A stretch of 6,157 bases of DNA from Nostocaceae cyanobacterium CSSed10_463m (GCA_003556955.1 PWQB01000137.1:1-6157); one strand, 5' to 3'. Shown: positions 1 through 6,084, numbered from the stretch's first letter. Program-made: numbers and translations. The notes: generated by a model not told the origin, from the sequence alone.

Positions 1-1287
1 AGATGCTAATATTCCCGCAGCATCAGCACACAACGCCGCCGGCAGTGTGTATCTGGTGCGAACAATGCCAATACTACCAAAATATACTGCCATCACATAA
101 AAAGTAGTTTCCGTTGAACCTTGCATAGTGGAAACCAGAAAAGATAAAAAACTGTCGGGGTCATTTTTGACAATTTCTGACATTAACCCAAAAGCACCAC
201 TACCGGAAAGGGGGCGAATTAATGCCATTGGTAAGGCTTCTGCTGGGAGGGTAATGAGTGAGGTAATGGGAGAAACTATAGCTGTCAGGATATCCAAAGC
301 GCCACTAGCACGAAACATTCCAATCGCCACAAAAATTGCGACTAAAAACGGAATAATCCGAATGGCAATTTCAAAGCCTTCTTTTGCCCCTTCTGTAAGC
401 ACTTCGTAAACTTTCACGCCTCGGAAGTAGCCAAATAACAGGAATAAACAAATTAAAATAGGTATTAGCCAATTAGAAAGGTTGCTGAGAAACACCATAC
501 TAAATATATATGGTAGTCCTCGCAGTGAAAGACGGTAAGACAGCGCCGCCAAAAATGCCACAATTAACCCGCCAAAAATGATATTCCCCATCAGTCCAGG
601 AGGAATTAATTCGGGTTCTGGTGTTTCATCGACTACAGTTTTGCTGTCTGTTTCGGTAGTTTCTAATTCAGATTCTAAAGGAGTCAGCTTAGAGGATGTC
701 CGACGGGCTAAAATTTTACTACCAATAATGGCCACGGCTGTGGAGACGATAGTAGCAATAATTGACGGCAAAAGAATAGCGGCGGGATTAGTAGCCCCTG
801 CACTGGCGCGGACAGTAATTACACCCAGGGGTAATATTGTCACCGAGGAGGTATTAATGGCTAAAAATAAACACATCGCAGGTGTTGCGGTTCCTGGATT
901 CGGGTTGAGTTTATTTAGTTCAGCCATTGCTTTTAAACCCATTGGAGTGGCGGCGTTTCCTAATCCCAGGGCGTTAGCGGCCATATTCATCACCATTGCG
1001 GACATAGCTGGGTGATTTACGGGAACTTCGGGAAAAAGTCGGCTCATGACTGGACGAATTAAACGGGCGATGAATCGCATCATCCCTGCGGCTTCGGCAA
1101 CTTTCATAATTCCCAACCACAGCGCCATCGCCCCAATTAGTCCAATGGCTAGGGTGACAGCGCTTTCGGCTGCTGTGAAAGAGGCTTCTGTTAAAGCGGC
1201 CATGTTGCCGTTATATGCTGCTACTACTGTCGCGGAAACAATCAGGAACAGCCAAATGGGATTGAGTGGCGACGATGATTTTTTCAT
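1..1287 (-). CDS. Fused SpmA-SpmB-type nucleoside recognition (Gate) domain membrane protein, C-terminus cut by window edge
   Basis: Reading the reverse strand from the ATG at 1287-1285 gives 429 uninterrupted codons up to base 1, with no stop, so the gene runs off the left edge; family length suggests only about 10-15 residues are lost. The N-terminal half (residues about 10-195) resembles SpmA: hydrophobic segments near 10-25, 43-60 and 168-190, and the motif ANALGLGNAATPMGLKAM at 104-121. An acidic, proline-rich linker (about 197-230, rich in E, T and P) leads to an SpmB-like half (231-429) with EGAKEGFEIAIRIIPF at 299-314, RPLSGSGAFGL at 358-368 and GSTETTFYVMAVYFG at 390-404. In Bacillus, SpmA and SpmB are separate proteins needed for spore-core dehydration; the Gate domain is thought to serve in transport. 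Cyanobacteria of this kind do not make endospores, so the substrate and role here are unknown. No Shine-Dalgarno is evident before the start. The family assignment is firm; the function is not. Confidence 0.9.
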   Translation of the reverse strand, partial: MKKSSSPLNPIWLFLIVSATVVAAYNGNMAALTEASFTAAESAVTLAIGLIGAMALWLGIMKVAEAAGMMRFIARLIRPVMSRLFPEVPVNHPAMSAMVMNMAANALGLGNAATPMGLKAMAELNKLNPNPGTATPAMCLFLAINTSSVTILPLGVITVRASAGATNPAAILLPSIIATIVSTAVAIIGSKILARRTSSKLTPLESELETTETDSKTVVDETPEPELIPPGLMGNIIFGGLIVAFLAALSYRLSLRGLPYIFSMVFLSNLSNWLIPILICLFLLFGYFRGVKVYEVLTEGAKEGFEIAIRIIPFLVAIFVAIGMFRASGALDILTAIVSPITSLITLPAEALPMALIRPLSGSGAFGLMSEIVKNDPDSFLSFLVSTMQGSTETTFYVMAVYFGSIGIVRTRYTLPAALCADAAGILAS

Positions 1288-1321
1288 CTAAATTTTAAAA
1301 TTTGATTAAATAATTTTCTGC

Positions 1322-1351
1322 ATAGTAAGCTATAAAATGACCCATTGTGAA
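1322..1351 (-). promoter_or_regulatory. Candidate sigma-70-like promoter for the SpmA-SpmB gene
   Basis: On the minus strand, TTCACA (1351-1346) and TACTAT (1327-1322) are separated by 18 bases and lie 35-64 bases before the start codon. They match 5 of 6 and 4 of 6 consensus positions. In DNA this AT-rich such matches are frequent, so this is only a candidate. Confidence 0.22.
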
Positions 1352-1403
1352 GAGCAGTAGGGCAATTTTGTGATGTTACAGTATTTTGAATTGGGTAAAA
1401 CGG

Positions 1404-1423
1404 GTGCGATGGGCTACGCCCAC
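1404..1423. repeat. GC-rich dispersed-repeat fragment with a small perfect hairpin
   Basis: A GC-rich patch sits in an otherwise AT-rich spacer. It contains TGGGC-TAC-GCCCA (1410-1422), a perfect 5-bp stem with a 3-base loop, preceded by GTGCGA. From memory, the core GCGATGGGCTACGCCC resembles short repeats scattered through Nostoc-type genomes. Its effect on neighbouring genes is unknown. Confidence 0.4.
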
Positions 1424-1512
1424 TATCTGATTTACGGAATGTGGGTTACACAAGTTTGACAAGTGCAATATAGAGATGAATTTTATCTAAAGTGCGTGTT
1501 TTCCTGATTTAA

Positions 1513-1540
1513 TTTTGTATTATATGAAGCATATACAAAA
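1513..1540 (-). terminator. Possible stem-loop after the 686-residue membrane protein gene
   Basis: Eight bases after the minus-strand stop codon, TTTTGTAT (1513-1520) can pair with ATACAAAA (1533-1540). A 3-bp continuation (ATG 1524-1526 with CAT 1530-1532) follows across a 3-base bulge. The stem is AT-rich and the sequence after it on the minus strand has no clean T-run, so it is at best a weak terminator or a 3'-end processing structure. Its position right after the stop is the main support. Confidence 0.3.
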
Positions 1541-1547
1541 GGAATTT

Positions 1548-3608
1548 TTATTTAAAATCTTTTGCTTCCATTCTCAGACTGCGAACTTTGACCTTTGTTG
1601 AATCGTTCAATTTGTTTGTTCCATCTCCAAAACGGAAGCTCACAAATATTGGAGATTGAGCGCTTAATACATTAGCCGGAATCATAGCCTGATATTCTAT
1701 GGTTTGATCTACAAGCTTTAAATTCCATTGACTAACAGGGGTATCATTTACAAGCACTTCTAAATTAGTTAAGGAATCCTGATTTTCTGACAGGTTATCT
1801 ATCTTCACGCTTAACTGCATATCAACTAATTTGTGCCTATGAATAGGCACAATAAATCTAGCTACATTAGACCTAATTAAACTACCATCTGCTGCTGGTC
1901 TAGACCAACCTTGACGCGTAAAATTGCGTGAGTTGCCACCTTCGGCAAAGTTTATACTAAATGGTAGGACACATTGAAATTTACCATTCATATAACCCCA
2001 ACCTTGACGGTTAAAATTAACATTTTGCAGTAGTGTTTCTAAGGGAATTTCTGAATCCAAATTGACAATTTTACCATCATTTCCACAAATCCTTGCTTGT
2101 GTTTGTGCTGCTAAATCTTGATGGATGAGAATTTTTCTAATATTTCCCAGTTTATCTAAATGGATAAAAGGAGAATCTATGATATTGGGAGCAATGGTTT
2201 CCCCAAATCGTTCAGATTCTCGCACACGTTCTGCAAAAATTTCTGGATCTGGATTGTACCAACCAGGAAAGTTAGATATTACCCAGGCTGCTTGAGGTTT
2301 CATCTTCAAATAATGCCCATCTCTAGGTCGTCTGAAAAACAGTTCATTGGGTAAAAACTGTAACCCTAATATCAGAGTCAGCAGAGAATATTTAGTTAGT
2401 CTTGGGAGTTTATCCAGATTTGCAACTACCCAGACAATTAAAATCATCCCTAACCAAAAAGCATATCTACTAAATATGGATTGACCATGATTCCAATTTG
2501 TTTGACTTAAGGTAGGTTGCAGCATTAATAAAAATGCTACTAATAAGATATCAATTTGATTAAAATAGGGCTTTTTGTTTTTTGATATTGCTTGAATGAG
2601 ACGATATACTATAAGCAGAAATACACCAATCATAATGCCTGGGAATCCCACAATTAGCCCCTGATTTAAGTCAAAGATTGTAGACATAAACCTTTGCATA
2701 CTAATCAGGCTGGGATCGACAAAACCTCGGTAAGCAATTAAACTAAATTTCTGGTAGTGATAATAGTAAAAAATATAAGGTAACAGAGAAAAAGAGGCAA
2801 TAATCGCCATGCCAATATGTTTTTTTATCAACATAATAGGCTGACGCAGCGTGTTAATATTGAAGTCTTTAAATATAGAGAAGATGAAAATTGAGGCGAC
2901 GAGGAATACTACAGATGGATTTTGTAATGTTGCTAAAGTAGCCGCTATTACAGATAGATGCAAACGTTTTTCCATAAATGCACATCCTGAAATCAAAATC
3001 ATTGCAGCTATGAAAATTTCCGGATGCGGCCATTTGAGATAGAAGAAAATACACCCTGCTAAATAAAGCAAGGACATCGCCCATCGCCCAAAAGGAGATT
3101 GTTTTGAAAATAGCAAGACATAAACTATTGTCAGGATGATCAATAGCGCATTGGTTAACTGAAATGCTTTGAGTTCATTCAAATTTAAAGCCGCAAGAAA
3201 TGCTTTAACAGGTAAATTAATTAAGGGATATAGCCAAAAATGATATCCGAAATATTCTCCTTGGTTAGATTTGAGAACTCCCAAATAAATTTCATCTTCC
3301 CCGTTTCTGTAGGCTTCTAGGATTCTTTGGAGAACGTTGACATCATACGTACTTGGTTGACTCTCAACAATTTTGATGAGGCTCGTGATATCTGCTTCTC
3401 TGATATCAGGACTAAAATGATTGAAAAAACTTTCCAAAATTAAAGCATATTCATAACCATCACCCTCTCTAATGGGATTTGTCCTGAGACAATACAGAAT
3501 CAGAATCATTGACAAAATTGCGATCGCTATGGCGGCTACTTTTCTAGCTGATAGTCCAGCAGCGATCGCACTCAAGTATGAACTTGATGTTTTATTTTTT
3601 ACTTGCAT
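1548..3608 (-). CDS. Polytopic membrane protein resembling GT-C glycosyltransferases, with soluble C-terminal domain
   Basis: This gene encodes 686 residues. A first membrane segment (about 22-40) is followed by a long loop (41-120) that opens with an acidic motif, REGDGYEY at 47-54. An acidic residue just after the first membrane span is typical of GT-C enzymes, which use lipid-linked sugars on the outer face of the membrane. About ten further hydrophobic segments lie between 125 and 421, with WPHPEIF (193-199) and NWNHGQSIFSRYAFW (371-385) as likely conserved loop motifs. An odd span count and a basic N-terminus would place the tail (422-686) outside the cytoplasm. That tail ends in a beta-rich stretch (about 590-682) and carries NF-x-RQGW twice (532-537, 562-567). 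The start is fixed by an in-frame TAA eight codons upstream, although no Shine-Dalgarno is visible. The glycosyltransferase role is inferred from architecture; I do not recognise a named orthologue, and a polysaccharide-synthesis membrane protein of another kind is possible. Confidence 0.75.
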   Translation of the reverse strand: MQVKNKTSSSYLSAIAAGLSARKVAAIAIAILSMILILYCLRTNPIREGDGYEYALILESFFNHFSPDIREADITSLIKIVESQPSTYDVNVLQRILEAYRNGEDEIYLGVLKSNQGEYFGYHFWLYPLINLPVKAFLAALNLNELKAFQLTNALLIILTIVYVLLFSKQSPFGRWAMSLLYLAGCIFFYLKWPHPEIFIAAMILISGCAFMEKRLHLSVIAATLATLQNPSVVFLVASIFIFSIFKDFNINTLRQPIMLIKKHIGMAIIASFSLLPYIFYYYHYQKFSLIAYRGFVDPSLISMQRFMSTIFDLNQGLIVGFPGIMIGVFLLIVYRLIQAISKNKKPYFNQIDILLVAFLLMLQPTLSQTNWNHGQSIFSRYAFWLGMILIVWVVANLDKLPRLTKYSLLTLILGLQFLPNELFFRRPRDGHYLKMKPQAAWVISNFPGWYNPDPEIFAERVRESERFGETIAPNIIDSPFIHLDKLGNIRKILIHQDLAAQTQARICGNDGKIVNLDSEIPLETLLQNVNFNRQGWGYMNGKFQCVLPFSINFAEGGNSRNFTRQGWSRPAADGSLIRSNVARFIVPIHRHKLVDMQLSVKIDNLSENQDSLTNLEVLVNDTPVSQWNLKLVDQTIEYQAMIPANVLSAQSPIFVSFRFGDGTNKLNDSTKVKVRSLRMEAKDFK
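3520..3527. repeat. HIP1 octamer (GCGATCGC)
   Basis: This is a perfect GCGATCGC, the highly iterated palindrome of many cyanobacterial genomes. It lies inside the first membrane segment of the 686-residue protein, where it encodes Ala-Ile-Ala residues. Confidence 0.9.
3562..3569. repeat. HIP1 octamer (GCGATCGC), second copy
   Basis: This second perfect GCGATCGC starts 42 bases from the first, exactly 14 codons away and in the same reading frame. It encodes the Ser-Ala-Ile-Ala part of the N-terminus of the 686-residue membrane protein. Confidence 0.9.
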
Positions 3609-3670
3609 ACTTATATTTACTGGGGGTGTTATTTAGAGACAGCAATACCCAAGTTGGCGATAACAAAACC

Positions 3671-3700
3671 AACATACCAGATAAAAACCCTGTCAGTAAA
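3671..3700 (-). promoter_or_regulatory. Candidate promoter for the 686-residue membrane protein gene
   Basis: On the minus strand, TTTACT (3700-3695) and TATGTT (3676-3671) are 18 bases apart. The second hexamer is preceded by TGG, which gives an extended -10 (TG-N-TATGTT). It lies 63 bases before the start codon and overlaps the dyad at 3676-3711, so that dyad could act as an operator. Both hexamers match only 4 of 6 consensus positions. Confidence 0.25.
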
Positions 3701-3840
3701 GTTTGTCTGGTTAATATTCATACAATGCAAAGATAGATTTAAGTAATGATAAATTTTAATTAAAGACTCAATGAAGATATTTTTTTACTATATGCTTACT
3801 GAAAAAGGCTGTATGATGTCGCAGATCATTCAGTAATTTA

Positions 3841-3868
3841 TTGTGCCATATTTAGATATGGCTAAATT
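3841..3868 (+). promoter_or_regulatory. Candidate promoter or operator upstream of the M90 peptidase gene
   Basis: TTGTGC (3841-3846) and TAAATT (3863-3868) are 16 bases apart. Almost the whole spacer is a perfect dyad, GCCATAT-TTAG-ATATGGC (3845-3862), where a repressor would block polymerase. The dyad is certain; the promoter hexamers are weak, and the start codon is 133 bases downstream. Confidence 0.25.
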
Positions 3869-4001
3869 TTGCAGGTTATGAGTATCGAAATTCCAGAGAT
3901 TTATGAACAAAAAAATTGCAGAAATCAAAAATAGCACCTCTAATGACACAAGATTCAAGATTTAATTCGTGAGTCAGACAGCGTGAGGCAATAAAAAATC
4001 C

Positions 4002-4826
4002 ATGCTTGAGATAATTTCTGTTTTTATGATCATTGGGCTGATTGTGATTGGGATTTTAGCCAGTCCTATCCTCGTGAAACAGCGCCGCAATCGTGTTAAA
4101 CGCCGTCCTTTCCCTCCATTGTGGACTGCTATCATTGAAAATCATCTGCCTATTTATCTTCAGCTTTCACCTGATGAACGTCGCAGACTTCAAGGACATA
4201 TTCAAGTATTTTTAAGAGAAAAGCAATTTATTGGCTGTGGGGGTTTGCAAGTAACAGAAGAAATGAAGGTAACTATTGCTGCTGTGGCTTGCTTACTTTT
4301 ACTGAATGAGCGAGGAAAATATTTCCCTAAACTGCGTACTATTTTAATTTACCCCAGTACATATTTTGTGAATCAAACCGTAGCCACGGGAAATTATGTA
4401 GTCGAAGAAAGACGCGAGGCGAGATTGGGTGAATCTTGGACTCAAGACCAAGTAATATTATCTTGGGAACAGGTTGAACAAGATACTGGGAACTGGAAGG
4501 ATGGACATAATGTTGTGTTACACGAATTTGCCCATCAGTTAGACCAAGAGGGTAGAATAGCTAATGGTGTGCCTACTTTACAGCAAAACTCAGATTATGC
4601 CGTGTGGGCGCAAGTGATGACAGCAGAGTATCAAAAACTTTGTCATGATATTCCCAGAAAAGTTAAAACTGTCATGGATGGCTATGGTACAACCAATCCC
4701 GCAGAGTTTTTTGCTGTAGCTACGGAAACATTTTATGAAAAACCTCGCCAATTACGACAGCATCATCCAGCACTGTATGAGCAATTACAACGCTATTATC
4801 AATTAGATCCCGTGCAGTGGACTTAA
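4002..4826 (+). CDS. mtfA: M90 family (MtfA-like) zinc metallopeptidase with N-terminal membrane anchor
   Basis: This gene encodes 274 residues. HEFAH at 174-178 is the zinc-binding HExxH motif, with H174 and H178 as ligands and E175 as catalytic base. The downstream NPAEFF (232-237) supplies the likely third ligand, E235, matching E212 of the E. coli protein, and Y228 fits the conserved tyrosine just before it. LIYPSTYFV (115-123) and VILSWEQV (151-158) are also family-like. E. coli MtfA binds the glucose repressor Mlc and has aminopeptidase activity; no Mlc link can be assumed in a cyanobacterium. Unlike the soluble E. coli protein, this one starts with a hydrophobic span (about 5-24) followed by a run rich in K and R (26-35), which suggests a membrane anchor with the catalytic domain on the cytoplasmic side. 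GAGG at 3985-3988, 13 bases before the ATG, is a distant possible ribosome site. The 3' end overlaps the converging ureohydrolase gene by 24 bases. Confidence 0.9.
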   Translation: MLEIISVFMIIGLIVIGILASPILVKQRRNRVKRRPFPPLWTAIIENHLPIYLQLSPDERRRLQGHIQVFLREKQFIGCGGLQVTEEMKVTIAAVACLLLLNERGKYFPKLRTILIYPSTYFVNQTVATGNYVVEERREARLGESWTQDQVILSWEQVEQDTGNWKDGHNVVLHEFAHQLDQEGRIANGVPTLQQNSDYAVWAQVMTAEYQKLCHDIPRKVKTVMDGYGTTNPAEFFAVATETFYEKPRQLRQHHPALYEQLQRYYQLDPVQWT

Positions 4827-5855
4827 GGATAAATCCATGAAATTCGCTAGTTTGTAAACAATTCGCGCCCCCACATTACCATCCCACTCAGCATCACCGA
4901 CTTCGCAGACATCAAAACCAATGATTTTGCGATTGCTTTTGACTAATTCTCGGAATAAACAAAAAGTTTGCTCTAATTCTAACCCACCAGGAACAGGAGT
5001 ACCCGTACTGGGGCAGAGTTTGGGATCAAGTCCATCTACATCAAAGCTAATATAAACGTACTCTGGTAAATGACTGATAATTTCTCGGCAAATATCAATC
5101 CAAGTGCTGCCAGCGTAAAGCTTTTGTTTGATAATTGGGTCATAATAAGCGATAATTCGACCATCTGATTGATCAATCATTTTCACTTCATCATGAGAAA
5201 TATCACGCAAGCCTACCTGCACTAATTTGGATATCTGTGGAATTTTCAACCCATTAAACATAATGGAAGCATGGGAAAATTCAAACCCCTCATAAGCATC
5301 GCGTAAATCTGCGTGGGCATCAATATGTAAAATGCCATAGTTGGGATACTTAGCGGCTAATGCTTGGAAGTAACCTAATGGTACACTGTGATCACCACCA
5401 ATGACTGCAACACGTTTTCCCTGGTTCATTGCTGCTTGACATTGGGTAAATAACCATTGATTCACCTGTTCACCAGCTTGATTAATTTCTGTCAGCACAG
5501 GGGTTAAATCTGGTGTAGCGGTAAGTTTTTCACCTTGTGCTAGTCTGGCAATAATTTTTGCTGCTAAGGTGCGATAATATTCATTTTTTTCTAACATATC
5601 CTGGGGAATTTCCATCATAAAAATTCCTTGTTTCCAGCCATCAGGATGGTCGAAATCGAATAAATCTAGTTGAATGGAAGCGTCAAGTATTTGCTGCGGT
5701 CCGTTGGCTGTACCAGCACCATAGGATACAGTAACTTCCCAAGGTACAGGAATGACAATCAAGTTTGCAGACTCATAATCGCATGGTAAACCGAAGATGT
5801 TGCCGTTGATTTCACCTACGCCACTGGGATTGTAGTCTGGTTGTTGAATAGTCAT
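4803..5855 (-). CDS. speB: Ureohydrolase of the arginase/agmatinase family (agmatinase or guanidine hydrolase)
   Basis: This gene encodes 350 residues with the full two-metal ureohydrolase site: GGDHS (153-157, H156), HIDAHAD (177-183, D179, H181, D183) and SFDVDGLDP (270-278, D272, D274). E318 in FDVCEVGD sits where arginase uses a glutamate to hold the guanidinium group. STGTPVPGGL (283-292) is the typical loop after the last metal ligands. Such enzymes release urea from a guanidino compound: agmatine to putrescine in polyamine synthesis, or guanidine itself in the nickel-dependent cyanobacterial enzyme known from Synechocystis (Sll1077). Length is somewhat above the roughly 306 residues of E. 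coli-type agmatinase because of an extended N-terminal region and an insert around 86-130, so speB is a provisional name. No hypA/hypB-like metal-loading gene is in the window and no guanidine riboswitch is evident upstream. No clear Shine-Dalgarno precedes the ATG at 5855. Family assignment is certain; substrate is not. Confidence 0.93.
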   Translation of the reverse strand: MTIQQPDYNPSGVGEINGNIFGLPCDYESANLIVIPVPWEVTVSYGAGTANGPQQILDASIQLDLFDFDHPDGWKQGIFMMEIPQDMLEKNEYYRTLAAKIIARLAQGEKLTATPDLTPVLTEINQAGEQVNQWLFTQCQAAMNQGKRVAVIGGDHSVPLGYFQALAAKYPNYGILHIDAHADLRDAYEGFEFSHASIMFNGLKIPQISKLVQVGLRDISHDEVKMIDQSDGRIIAYYDPIIKQKLYAGSTWIDICREIISHLPEYVYISFDVDGLDPKLCPSTGTPVPGGLELEQTFCLFRELVKSNRKIIGFDVCEVGDAEWDGNVGARIVYKLANFMDLSLSPLHGI

Positions 5856-5885
5856 CGTTTTGTAATTTAATATGGATTTCTATCA

Positions 5886-5908
5886 CGCAGAGGCGCAGAG
5901 GCGCAGAG
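5886..5908. repeat. Tandem CGCAGAGG repeat, 2.9 copies
   Basis: Two full copies of the octamer CGCAGAGG and a third lacking its last base lie 31 bases before the ureohydrolase start codon. From memory, strings of CGCAGAGG are common between genes of Nostoc-type cyanobacteria. The repeat falls in the likely 5' untranslated region or promoter of the ureohydrolase gene. Confidence 0.8.
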
Positions 5909-5949
5909 AATGAGAGTTTGAAAGTTTGAATTTTTGACTTTCATTCTCT
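5905..5949 (+). other. Imperfect long hairpin next to the CGCAGAGG repeat
   Basis: AGAGAATGA (5905-5913) pairs perfectly with TCATTCTCT (5941-5949). The stem extends inward to 5918 and 5936 with three more Watson-Crick pairs and two G-U pairs on the plus strand, leaving a 17-base loop. On the minus strand the wobble pairs become mismatches, so a plus-strand RNA would fold better than the ureohydrolase leader. Role unknown. Confidence 0.5.
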
Positions 5950-6084
5950 AATTCGGCAATCCCAAATATTTTAACTAAAAAATGGTGCTGGTGATTTCAA
6001 GGATAAATTTATCTACCTCACTCAGATGAAGTTTGCTGTCATGATGACAATGCGGCAATTATTTGGTCAAGTCGCTTCGCTCCA

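Larger units (their letters stand above)
3609..4001. other. Divergent intergenic spacer, 393 bases, no gene seen
   Basis: This AT-rich region lies between the divergent membrane-protein and peptidase genes and must hold both promoters. Only micro-ORFs of about 20 codons or fewer occur. It contains three dyads: 3676-3711, 3796-3836 and 3845-3862. No GTA-N8-TAC (NtcA-type) site was found when scanning by eye. Confidence 0.7.

Noticed and set aside
128..1291. Three plus-strand open frames (128-409, 578-1015, 1046-1291)
   Set aside because: They lie antisense to the continuous 429-codon SpmA-SpmB frame, which has clear family motifs; their translations are low-complexity and match nothing I recognise.
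1290..1303. 14-base perfect palindrome AAATTTTAAAATTT just before the SpmA-SpmB start
   Set aside because: Made only of A and T in AT-rich DNA; such palindromes are common by chance and it gives no stable hairpin.
1456..1484. TTGACA on the plus strand as a -35 element
   Set aside because: No acceptable -10 at 16-18 bases, and no plus-strand gene downstream.
2160..3084. Short open frames at 2160-2354 (+), 2851-3042 (+) and 2869-3084 (-)
   Set aside because: All lie inside the 686-residue membrane protein gene in other frames and show no ribosome site or family features.
3878..3964. Two micro-ORFs of 18 and 20 codons (ATG at 3878 and 3903) upstream of the peptidase gene
   Set aside because: Very short, overlapping, without a convincing ribosome binding site; a leader-peptide role cannot be supported from sequence.
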